Shown in pieces: positions 1 to 6,850 of a stretch of DNA of 7,218 nucleotides (positions are counted from its first letter, which is position 1; each line of letters opens with the position of its first letter). The DNA is from Chitinophagaceae bacterium (lineage in GTDB: Bacteria > Bacteroidota > Bacteroidia > Chitinophagales > Chitinophagaceae). Both the position numbers and the translations under genes were made by a program. The stretch covers positions 1 through 7,218 of the forward strand of contig CANHSD010000137.1 in NCBI GenBank assembly GCA_947463105.1, written 5' to 3'. Under the pieces are notes generated by a model. The model was not told the DNA's origin. It saw only the letters and a list, made by a program, of their open reading frames with translations, and searched no databases.

Positions 1-71
1 TATTGCGGAAGCCATCCATTACAGAAGCCTCGACAGGGAGGGATGGGGAGGATGAGCAGTGCAGCTTGACC
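1..71. other. Edge region downstream of lspA, no supported gene
   Basis: This stretch follows the lspA stop codon and runs to the window edge. Two minus-strand ATGs occur near the edge, at 19-17 (reading MDGFRN) and at 15-13 (reading MASAI). Either could open the next gene of the run, but five or six codons are too few to judge. The plus-strand reading through here lies antisense to lspA and shows no recognisable protein. I see no hairpin followed by a T-run that would mark a terminator after lspA, so the transcript may continue past the edge. Confidence 0.3.
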
Positions 72-746
72 TTATTCTGTTGGGGTTTCTGTTTCTTGTG
101 TTGGTGCCTTGGGAGCTTCAACGGCAGGGAAAAACCTGCTTTGAAAAATCAGGATGGCAAATACACCTCCAGAAATAGATGCATCGGCAATATTGAAAAC
201 AGGCCTGAAAAACATGAAGGATTCTCCACCCCAAAGTGGAAACCATGATGGGAAATAAGCGTCTTCAATGATGGGCATGTACAACATGTCTACCACCTTG
301 CCATGCAAAAATCCAGCATAGCCGCCTTGAAAACCTTGCTGCCAGATGCCATGGGCGAGGTTCTGCAGATAGGGATCACTGGCCTCAAATGCCATCCCAT
401 AAAACAAGCTGTCGATCAGGTTGCCTATGGCTCCTGCATAGATGAAGGTGACACAAATAATATAACCAACATGGTATTTTTTCTTGATGATATCCAGAAT
501 ATAATAGGTGCCAAACCCAACAGCCACCAACCTGAAAACAGTAAGGGCTATCTTTCCCCAGTCACCGCCAAGCTTCCATCCATAGGCCATTCCTTCATTC
601 TCAATAAAATGAAACCTTAACCAGGGAATGGATTGGAACAGGACATTTTCCTGGCCCATGTGGTAACTGGTCTTGATATAAATTTTCAATGCCTGATCAG
701 CAAGCAGGATCAAAAAAGTCAGGAAAAGGGCGTGTTTGAACTTCAA
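72..746 (-). CDS. lspA: Lipoprotein signal peptidase (signal peptidase II)
   Basis: LspA is the inner-membrane aspartic peptidase that removes the signal peptide from diacylglyceryl-modified prolipoproteins. The 224-residue product shows the family landmarks in order: a first membrane helix with DQALK (D17), the N-E-G-M-A-Y-G segment (50-56), membrane helices near 66-84 and 93-109, the catalytic motif GAIGNLID (D112), VVDM (151-154), and the second catalytic motif FNIAD (D188) opening the last helix. E. coli LspA is about 164 residues. The extra length sits mainly between the two aspartates, about 32 residues before HGKVVDM and about 17 after it, plus a Pro/Thr/Glu-rich tail (208-224). I recall long LspA proteins in Chitinophagaceae, so this is probably lineage-typical. 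The start is a TTG at 746-744; no in-frame ATG lies between it and the upstream TGA, and the next methionine (M30) would remove helix 1. It follows murF-alr by 57 bases and is probably co-transcribed. Confidence 0.95.
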   Translation of the reverse strand: MKFKHALFLTFLILLADQALKIYIKTSYHMGQENVLFQSIPWLRFHFIENEGMAYGWKLGGDWGKIALTVFRLVAVGFGTYYILDIIKKKYHVGYIICVTFIYAGAIGNLIDSLFYGMAFEASDPYLQNLAHGIWQQGFQGGYAGFLHGKVVDMLYMPIIEDAYFPSWFPLWGGESFMFFRPVFNIADASISGGVFAILIFQSRFFPAVEAPKAPTQETETPTE

Positions 747-803
747 AATGCAGGTTTTTGCAAATATAATGATAAGGGAACAATGGCAGATGACCCAAAA
801 GGA

Positions 804-3281
804 TCATTCACCCAAATAAATCCTCGGAACGCGCTGTGAAATACCGGTCATGATCTCATAGGGAATGGTGCCTGCAGCATTGGCAACAGCAACAATCGAG
901 TGGTCCTTACCAAAAACCAAGACCTCATCTTCAATGTTGATGCTGCTTTCATCCGTTACATCAATCATGGTCATGTCCATGCAAACATTGCCAATGGTGC
1001 TGAAAGACCTGCCCCTGATCAATACAGTTCCCTTGCCATTGCCCAGGGTTCTTGGAAAGCCATCTGCATAACCAATCCTGATGGTGGCAACCCGGGTATC
1101 TTTGTCTACTAAGGAATGGCGACCATAACCAACAGATTCACCTTTCCTAACCTCCTTGATCTGTGCAATGGTTGTCTTTAGGGAAACTGATTCCTGCAGC
1201 TTTAACCCACTGTTTCCCGGGTCGATTCCATAAAGTCCGATACCGATTCTGACCATGTCGTATTCAGCAGATGGATGCCTTCGGATGGCAGCGGTATTGG
1301 CAGCATGCTTAACAAAAGCATATCCAACATGTGCAGACAAAAGATGGCAAGAATGGTCAAAACGTTGCAGTTGGATGCCGGTAAAATCATCATGGGCCGG
1401 ATTTTCAGATGCCACCAAATGAGTAAATACCGTCTTGATCTTGAATGCGGAAGAACTGCCAAGCTGATCAATGAAATGACCGATATCAGCGGACTCCAGA
1501 CCCAGCCTGTGCATACCTGTATCCAGTTTGATGTGAACTGGAAAATAGCTGATGCCTTCCTGCTGCAAATAGGCGTTCAATTGTTGGGCAAATCCAATGG
1601 AATAGATTTCGGGTTCAAGATTGTATTCCACGAGTGATGAAAACGATGCCGGTGCTGTATTCATGACCATGATGGGCATCCGGATGCCCGCTTTTCTCAA
1701 TTCAACGCCTTCATCAACATAGGCCACTGCAATAGAGTTGACATGGTGAAACTGAAGCAGGCTGGCCATTTCATAGCTGCCTGCCCCATATGAAAAAGCC
1801 TTGACCATGGCCATGATCCTTGTAGATGGCTTTAACCCCGCTTTGAACTGGTTCAAGTTCTGTGCAACACTGGAGAGATCAATTTCAAGCCTGGTTCGAT
1901 GGTTCTTGCTTTCCAGAAAATGGCTCACCTTTTCAAAATGAAATGACCTTGCCCCTTTTATCAAGACCACCTGATCCCTGAAGACTATCCCATGAAGATG
2001 GTGCAACAAAGCTTCTGTATCCTTGAAATAAAAAACCTTCAGGGACGGATGATCAAAACAATTGGCAAAGGCATGGAACTGTTCTCCAATGGCATAGAGC
2101 GTAATGATGTTTTTTAACTGGAGGTAGGATGCCAGTTTTTCATAGGCCAGCCGGGCATCGCCTGCGATGCCTGAAACATCTGAAAGAATGGCCACCCTCT
2201 CACGAGAGGGATGTTGCAGTCCTAAAAAATCAAGGGCGCTCATGAGCCCGCTCAGGTCAGCATTATAACTGTCATTGATGATGGTTAATCCATGCTGCCC
2301 CTGTTTCATTTCCAGCCGCATAGAGAGTGGCGGAAGATCATGCATCCTCGGAATGACCTGGTCTTGCAACCCAAGGTGCAGACAAAGGGCAAAACAGTGC
2401 AATGCATTTTCTATGGCAGCAGGATCGATATAGGGAATAGAAAAACCGTGGTTGTTTCCTTTGTAATCAACAGAGACGATGGTTCGTCCTGCCATTGCAT
2501 GATAGGAAACCAAAACATCTGCACCAGGATGGGTTCCCCAGGATAATGCAGATCGCAGGCCACCCTCTAGGAGCATCTGCTGAACAGCCGCATCCACCAA
2601 CGCATGGTCTTTGCAATAGACCAGCAATTGGGCATCGCGAAACAGTTGCAGCTTCTCTGATAATTTATCCTTGATGGAATCAAACCCTTCGCCATGGGCC
2701 TCCCCAATATTGGTCAACAAACCAATATCCGGAAGGATCATTTTTTGAAGCCTGTCCATTTCACCAGCCTGGGAAATACCCGCTTCAAAAATACCCAGCT
2801 CATGGTTAGCCTGCATCTGCCAAATGCTGAGTGGAACACCCAACTGTGAATTGAAACTGCGGGGAGACCTGACAATGTTCTTTTCCTGTTGCAACAAATG
2901 ATTGAGCCATTCTTTTACAATGGTCTTTGCATTGCTGCCTGTTATTCCAATGACAGGAAATTCAAATTGTTTTCGGTGTATAGCGGCCAGCTTTTGCAGG
3001 GATGCCACAACGTTATCCGTCAATAAAAACCTGGCCTCAGGAAAGGATGCAAGATCAGGAACAGTGGAAACCACAAAATTCCTTACCCCTTCCCGATAAA
3101 GTTCATCAATGTATTGATGACCATCGCCCTGTTCGGTCTTGATGGCAAAAAACAAGGTTGTTGGAGGAAATACAAGTTTCCGGCTGTCAATCAACAAATG
3201 TTCAACAAATGACCCAGAGGAATTTCCTGTCATTGTGGTACCCATCAAGCTGCTGATATGTGCTACAGGATGGACTTTCAT
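804..3281 (-). CDS. murF-alr: Bifunctional MurF ligase / alanine racemase fusion
   Basis: This 825-residue cytoplasmic fusion joins two steps of the D-alanine branch of peptidoglycan synthesis, an arrangement known across Bacteroidetes. The N-terminal half (about 1-455) is MurF-like and would add D-Ala-D-Ala to UDP-MurNAc-tripeptide using ATP. It shows IDSR near 31-34, the nucleotide loop GITGSNAKT (112-120), FEAGIS (165-170, replacing the usual EMG), NIGEAH (191-196) and NDSYNAD (336-342). The C-terminal half (about 462-825) is a fold-type III alanine racemase that interconverts L- and D-alanine with PLP. It has the PLP lysine in MVKAFSYG (K494), LDTGMHRLG (586-594), RIGIGLYG (678-685), the catalytic tyrosine in RIGYADGFPR (Y738) and GNVCMDM (764-770). 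Residue A118 replaces the usual Walker A glycine. The ATG at 3281 is chosen because it lies five bases after the terC stop; an upstream start at 3353 would add 24 residues of unlikely composition overlapping terC. Confidence 0.96.
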   Translation of the reverse strand: MKVHPVAHISSLMGTTMTGNSSGSFVEHLLIDSRKLVFPPTTLFFAIKTEQGDGHQYIDELYREGVRNFVVSTVPDLASFPEARFLLTDNVVASLQKLAAIHRKQFEFPVIGITGSNAKTIVKEWLNHLLQQEKNIVRSPRSFNSQLGVPLSIWQMQANHELGIFEAGISQAGEMDRLQKMILPDIGLLTNIGEAHGEGFDSIKDKLSEKLQLFRDAQLLVYCKDHALVDAAVQQMLLEGGLRSALSWGTHPGADVLVSYHAMAGRTIVSVDYKGNNHGFSIPYIDPAAIENALHCFALCLHLGLQDQVIPRMHDLPPLSMRLEMKQGQHGLTIINDSYNADLSGLMSALDFLGLQHPSRERVAILSDVSGIAGDARLAYEKLASYLQLKNIITLYAIGEQFHAFANCFDHPSLKVFYFKDTEALLHHLHGIVFRDQVVLIKGARSFHFEKVSHFLESKNHRTRLEIDLSSVAQNLNQFKAGLKPSTRIMAMVKAFSYGAGSYEMASLLQFHHVNSIAVAYVDEGVELRKAGIRMPIMVMNTAPASFSSLVEYNLEPEIYSIGFAQQLNAYLQQEGISYFPVHIKLDTGMHRLGLESADIGHFIDQLGSSSAFKIKTVFTHLVASENPAHDDFTGIQLQRFDHSCHLLSAHVGYAFVKHAANTAAIRRHPSAEYDMVRIGIGLYGIDPGNSGLKLQESVSLKTTIAQIKEVRKGESVGYGRHSLVDKDTRVATIRIGYADGFPRTLGNGKGTVLIRGRSFSTIGNVCMDMTMIDVTDESSINIEDEVLVFGKDHSIVAVANAAGTIPYEIMTGISQRVPRIYLGE

Positions 3282-3286
3282 GGTGG

Positions 3287-4252
3287 TTATTTTCCCTGTA
3301 TGGCCTTTTGCCTGTTTACCCTTATGGAATACAATATAGCACCAGAAAGACATGCGATGATTACGCCCAATGAAACAAGGATGTTGATGTGGATGCCAAA
3401 AAACTCAATCAGCATTTTTACGCCAATAAAGATCAGGACAACCGCGATGCCTTGTTGCAGATAGTCAAATTTATCCACTGCACCCTTTAACAAAAAGAAA
3501 AGTGATCTCAAGCCAAGCAGTGCAAAAATATTGGAAGAATAGATCACCAAAATATCATCTGAAGTAAAATGGGCTTTAGCGTTTTCCCTGACCAGTGAAA
3601 CCACCGTAGGAATCGAATCAAGTGCAAATGCAATGTCCACTGCCGCCAGCATCAAGACCACAACGGCCAATGAAGTAAAATAGAACTTTCCATGATGATT
3701 CAGAAAATAACGGCCCTCTGGCTCAACCGTGGTTACCCTGAAAAACTTGTTGATCACCTTGTAGATCTTGGTCTCCCCCGGATCAAATTCAGCCTCATCT
3801 TTCTTGACGAACAAATGATATCCGGTATACAACAGAAAGAAACCAAACAGATAGAGAATCCAATGAAAACGGTCTATCAATTCAATGCCCACCGCAATGA
3901 AAATGATGCGGAAAACAATCGCCAAAAGAATGCCAATCAACAGTGCACGACCCGCATCTGTTTCCTTGACCCTGAAATAAGTGAAGATCAGGATGAAAAC
4001 AAAAATATTGTCAATGCTCAGGGACCATTCCATGAGGTAGGCGGTAAAAAATTTGGTGGCCACCATGGGTGTTTTTTCGAACCATAAAAAAACACAGAAC
4101 GCTACAGAAAGACCAACCCAAAAAATGGTTTGCCACAAGGCTTTTTTCATGCTGATGGATGCGTTCTTCTTGCTCATCAGTCCAAGGTCAAGCACCAATG
4201 CACCCAAAAGCACAACGCCAAAAGTCAGGTAAGTAATCTGGTCAACGGTCAT
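3287..4252 (-). CDS. TerC/Alx family integral membrane protein, probable metal exporter
   Basis: The 321-residue product is a polytopic inner-membrane protein of the TerC/Alx family. Hydrophobic segments lie roughly at 8-26, 41-58, 77-93, 103-121, 132-148, 193-218, 233-255, 268-285 and 292-309. The family signatures are clear: EWSLSIDN (75-82), AAVDIAFALDSIP (203-215, with D205 and D212) and SNIFALLGLRSLFF (240-253). The acidic residues inside membrane segments are thought to bind metal. Known relatives include E. coli Alx, linked to manganese export, and Bacillus TerC proteins, linked to manganese supply for secreted enzymes; tellurite resistance is the historical name rather than a safe function. 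The ATG at 4252 is preferred over a TTG at 4264 that would add MIFN. A good promoter box sits 23 bases upstream, and the next gene starts five bases after its stop, so it likely leads the terC-murF/alr-lspA unit. The substrate here is inference. Confidence 0.93.
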   Translation of the reverse strand: MTVDQITYLTFGVVLLGALVLDLGLMSKKNASISMKKALWQTIFWVGLSVAFCVFLWFEKTPMVATKFFTAYLMEWSLSIDNIFVFILIFTYFRVKETDAGRALLIGILLAIVFRIIFIAVGIELIDRFHWILYLFGFFLLYTGYHLFVKKDEAEFDPGETKIYKVINKFFRVTTVEPEGRYFLNHHGKFYFTSLAVVVLMLAAVDIAFALDSIPTVVSLVRENAKAHFTSDDILVIYSSNIFALLGLRSLFFLLKGAVDKFDYLQQGIAVVLIFIGVKMLIEFFGIHINILVSLGVIIACLSGAILYSIRVNRQKAIQGK

Positions 4253-4275
4253 GTTGAAAATCAATTGTTAGGGAA

Positions 4276-4301
4276 CAAAGATAATCATTCCCACATGCCA
4301 A
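4276..4301 (-). promoter_or_regulatory. Bacteroidetes-type promoter before terC
   Basis: Reading the minus strand, 4283-4276 is TATCTTTG, an exact match to the TAnnTTTG -7 box of the Bacteroidetes housekeeping sigma factor. A TTG that could serve as the -33 element lies at 4301-4299, leaving a 15-base spacer, somewhat shorter than the 17-23 usually quoted. The box ends 23 bases before the terC ATG, predicting a leader of under 20 bases. The match and the position between two co-oriented genes are seen; promoter activity is inferred. Confidence 0.6.
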
Positions 4302-4310
4302 TGGGTTATC
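4280..4310 (-). terminator. Possible hairpin at the end of gldG
   Basis: On the minus strand, GATAACCCA (4310-4302) can pair with TGGG (4293-4290) and TTATC (4284-4280), with an 8-base loop and a 5-base bulge AATGA. The left arm contains the gldG stop codon, and the right arm overlaps the terC -7 box. No strong T-run follows, only CTTTG, and the bulge weakens the stem. It may be a weak terminator for gldFG or chance complementarity. Confidence 0.2.
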
Positions 4311-6018
4311 CCCGCATGGCATATTTTCTTTTCCGTAAAAAGCCATACATAAAATACAATGCCAATGGAAAAACAAGTGGCAGAAGGATGTTGAGCATTT
4401 GCCAAAATAACTTGTCGTTTTCCAGTTGTTCCTTGTCCAACAAGCGCAGCCTGAAGGTCTTTGAACGGGCCTCCATGATGGAAGCACCTCCTGTGAGGTA
4501 AAATAGGCAGTTGCTGATGAAATCACGGTTGGCAAACTGTTGCCGGGTATAGCTGTTCATGCCCATGGCCATGGGGCCATCCTGCTGGCTGACAGCATTC
4601 GTTAAAATATCTGCATCTGAAATGACAATCATGCTGTTGTCTGAAGCGGCAGCAGAAAGGAATGGTCTTTTGTATTCAACTGCCAATTGCTGGAGTTCTG
4701 CTGATGAAATTCTGTTGGCCAGTGCAGAACGGAATTTGCCCTCGAGCAGCACCGCCACAGCCTTGTTTTTTTTATTGAACTGCGTGAGATCTTCTTCGGT
4801 CTTGATGCTTCTCCACTCTACCAAGGCAGGTGTTTGCAAGGTTCGTGAATAGGAAGATGAACCCAGGATCACCTGTTTGCGAATGCCTGGTGCTGAAACA
4901 GTATCGATGGACTGGGGAAAGGAAGAAAGCACAAAATCAAGGTTCTTTGAAATGGGATGATCCCCGGTATTTCTCAAGAGCGGTGCATACGGCCAGGGCA
5001 AGAGTTCAATTTGAGGTTTGTCGCCAATGCTGCCAATCACTGATGGAACCTTGTCGCATTCCAGGTCTTGCAGCAAATCCCGGTTGATCCGAACACCATA
5101 TTTGAACAGCTGTTCATCCAACTCCAAGCCCAGGTCAAAGGCTACAAAAGATCCGCTGCTGCGCTGGAGGCTGTCCATGTTGGCATAGAGATTGTCTACC
5201 GCCCAAAGCAGTTTGCCACCATGCATGATGTATTGATCAATTTTCAATTTCTGTGTAGCATTGAATGGCTTGGTTGGCTTTGCAATCACAAGGGCCGCAA
5301 ACTCATCAGGAATATAGGCAACGCTGTCTATCGGCAAAATCCTGAAACGATGGTCCTTCCTTAAGACCTTTTCAACAAGGTCGTAAACACTAAGGTCAAG
5401 GGGTTGGCCATTGCCCGTCAGGTATCCCACCAATGGAATGGTGTCACGCGTCAGCAACATCATGGCCTTGGCCAGTTTGTATTCCATCAAAGCCTCAGCA
5501 TTGTTCAGGGATTCCAATCCGTTGAGGTTGCTTTGTCCTTCCAGAAAATCAATGCCAATGGCGCCGTTGCTGCCCGTCAATACGGCCCCAGGAAAGACAA
5601 GGGTTTCTTCGCTCTGCTCTCCTTTTTTCTCCTGTGCTTTTACATTGGTAGGGTTGATGCCCATCCGTTGCAGGGAGTCAAACAGGATGGCTTTCGCTGT
5701 ATCTCCCAGTCCTTCTCCAGGCCTTTCAAAAACAACCTCAAATTTTCCGTTGCTGATGGCCCTGAACGATGAACCCATTTCTTCCGCAGCATTGGCCAGC
5801 CTTTTGAAACCAGCAGGAATGTCTCCTTTCAGGTAAACGGTCAACGCAAGCGGTTCAGCCAAACTGGCCACCATGGCCTTGGTGGAAGGGGCTAGGGTAA
5901 ATCGCTTTTCTGCGGTCAGGTCAATCCCTGCATGGAAAAAATAGGACAAAAGGTTTACTGCTGCGATGACCAACAAAGGCAAGAACCAGCTGCGGATATT
6001 TTGTATTTTTCTGATCAT
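4306..6018 (-). CDS. gldG: Gliding-associated ABC transporter auxiliary/substrate-binding subunit GldG
   Basis: GldG is the large accessory subunit of the GldA-GldF-GldG ABC transporter, first found through non-gliding mutants of Flavobacterium johnsoniae; its substrate is unknown. The 570-residue product has an N-terminal membrane helix (about 11-28), a long extracytoplasmic region (about 30-535) resembling the ABC_transp_aux family, and a C-terminal helix (about 538-558) followed by a basic tail (LRKRKYAMRG). Recognisable family segments are the post-helix LTAEKRFTLAP (34-44), YLTGNGQ (199-205) and DQYIMHGGKLLWAVD (261-275). The length is close to the roughly 560 residues usual for GldG. 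The ATG at 6018 shares its A with the gldF TGA (TGATG), a typical translational coupling arrangement; a GTG one codon earlier (6021) is also possible. It pairs with GldF as the membrane part of the complex. The ATPase GldA is not in this window. There is no sign of frameshift or truncation. Confidence 0.93.
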   Translation of the reverse strand: MIRKIQNIRSWFLPLLVIAAVNLLSYFFHAGIDLTAEKRFTLAPSTKAMVASLAEPLALTVYLKGDIPAGFKRLANAAEEMGSSFRAISNGKFEVVFERPGEGLGDTAKAILFDSLQRMGINPTNVKAQEKKGEQSEETLVFPGAVLTGSNGAIGIDFLEGQSNLNGLESLNNAEALMEYKLAKAMMLLTRDTIPLVGYLTGNGQPLDLSVYDLVEKVLRKDHRFRILPIDSVAYIPDEFAALVIAKPTKPFNATQKLKIDQYIMHGGKLLWAVDNLYANMDSLQRSSGSFVAFDLGLELDEQLFKYGVRINRDLLQDLECDKVPSVIGSIGDKPQIELLPWPYAPLLRNTGDHPISKNLDFVLSSFPQSIDTVSAPGIRKQVILGSSSYSRTLQTPALVEWRSIKTEEDLTQFNKKNKAVAVLLEGKFRSALANRISSAELQQLAVEYKRPFLSAAASDNSMIVISDADILTNAVSQQDGPMAMGMNSYTRQQFANRDFISNCLFYLTGGASIMEARSKTFRLRLLDKEQLENDKLFWQMLNILLPLVFPLALYFMYGFLRKRKYAMRG

Positions 6019-6737
6019 CACTTCTTTAATTTGATTTTGGTGATGGTCAGGTAGATGAACAAGGATATGACAGACAGAAAATAAACCAGGTCTCGGCTGT
6101 CAATAAAACCCCTGCTGACATTTTCAAAATGGTATTTGATGCCGATCAATGAAATGTAATACCCCAAAGACTTCCAGGCTTCAATTGTTGCAAGCGATGA
6201 AAACAAAGCATAGGCAACATAACAGAGAAAGGCACTGAGCAAAAATGCAGTTACTGCATTTTGTTGGATGCTGCTGGTAAAAAGTCCTATCGCCACATAG
6301 ATACCGCAAAGCAGGAACAATCCGATATAAGCCCCCGCTATTCCACCGGTGTCGATGCCATCAGTGGATAATACAGACAGGCTGTACACATAAACCAGGG
6401 TGCACAACAAGGTTATCAAGACCAATGCCATTGCGGCAAAAAACTTTCCCAATACAAGGTACCTTATCGGAAGTGGAGATGTTTTCAAAATTTCAAACGT
6501 GCCATTCCGGTATTCATCACTGAAACTTTTCATGGTGATGGCCGGTATCAAAAAAAGCATGATATAAGGGGCGATTGCAAAAAATGAATCCATGCTTGCA
6601 TAGCCGGCATCAAGGATCCCCGATTCAGGAATGATAAACAGCAGGATCCCGGTAATCAATAAAAATACCCCAATGGTCAGGTAGCCCAACAAGCCACTGA
6701 AAAACTGGCGCAACTCTTTTCGGATGATGGTGAACAT
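6018..6737 (-). CDS. gldF: Gliding-associated ABC transporter permease GldF
   Basis: GldF is the ABC-2 type permease of the GldA-GldF-GldG transporter in the inner membrane. The 239-residue product carries about six hydrophobic segments (near 12-34, 50-68, 97-120, 132-153, 160-182 and 216-233). Between the second and third is the ABC-2 permease signature SDEYRNGTFEILKTSPLP (73-90), the cytoplasmic element that usually contacts the ATPase. The basic C-terminus (KIKLKK) fits a cytoplasmic tail. The start at ATG 6737 (MFTIIRKELRQFF) matches the usual opening of this family, a short amphipathic stretch before helix 1. An in-frame ATG at 6785 would add a 16-residue hydrophobic extension, which is less likely. 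It overlaps gldG by one base and is probably the first gene of that unit. The divergent plus-strand gene begins 113 bases away. No Shine-Dalgarno sequence is visible, as is common in this phylum. Confidence 0.93.
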   Translation of the reverse strand: MFTIIRKELRQFFSGLLGYLTIGVFLLITGILLFIIPESGILDAGYASMDSFFAIAPYIMLFLIPAITMKSFSDEYRNGTFEILKTSPLPIRYLVLGKFFAAMALVLITLLCTLVYVYSLSVLSTDGIDTGGIAGAYIGLFLLCGIYVAIGLFTSSIQQNAVTAFLLSAFLCYVAYALFSSLATIEAWKSLGYYISLIGIKYHFENVSRGFIDSRDLVYFLSVISLFIYLTITKIKLKK

Positions 6738-6850
6738 ATTCAACTGCAAGATTACAAGAAGTCGTGAAAATAACAGAAAAATCATGGTGTAAAAACCTTT
6801 TTAAGCGAAAGCTCTGTTAATACCTTGCTGTCCAATCAATGTGAAGGGAT
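6738..6850. promoter_or_regulatory. Divergent intergenic region, weak promoter candidates
   Basis: This spacer must hold the promoters for gldF (minus) and the secreted-protein gene (plus), unless they lie elsewhere. The best minus-strand candidate is TAATCTTG at 6754-6747, one mismatch from TAnnTTTG, but it ends only nine bases before the gldF ATG and would give an almost leaderless message. The best plus-strand candidate is TACCTTG at 6821-6827, one T short of the consensus, about 23 bases before the ATG at 6851, with a T-rich run at 6798-6802 in place of a -33 TTTG. A small AGC-GAAA-GCT hairpin occurs at 6804-6813. None is convincing alone. Confidence 0.25.

Noticed and set aside
27..52. 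Short words near the left edge (CCTCGACAG, GGGATGGGGAGG) that recur at 6927-6949 in the secreted-protein gene
   Set aside because: The two words occur in the opposite order and the flanks do not match, so there is no continuous repeat; probably chance in G-rich sequence.
3191..3211. Direct repeat of TCAACAAATG, two copies one base apart
   Set aside because: It lies inside murF coding sequence and is explained by the codons for F-V-E-H-L-L; only two short copies exist.
3282..3353. Upstream start for murF-alr adding 24 residues
   Set aside because: The extension overlaps the terC C-terminus, is unlike MurF N-termini, and the ATG at 3281 fits both spacing and the family start.
4253..4305. yybP-ykoY manganese riboswitch before the TerC/Alx-type gene
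   Set aside because: The spacer is only 53 bases and the predicted leader under 20, too short for that riboswitch fold.
5404..5836. Two overlapping plus-strand open frames of over 120 residues inside gldG
   Set aside because: They overlap each other in different frames and are antisense to a well-supported gldG; composition looks like reverse-strand shadow rather than protein.
6738..6785. Upstream ATG for gldF adding 16 hydrophobic residues
   Set aside because: GldF-like permeases open near MFTIIRKELRQFF; the extension has no family support and would consume the promoter region.
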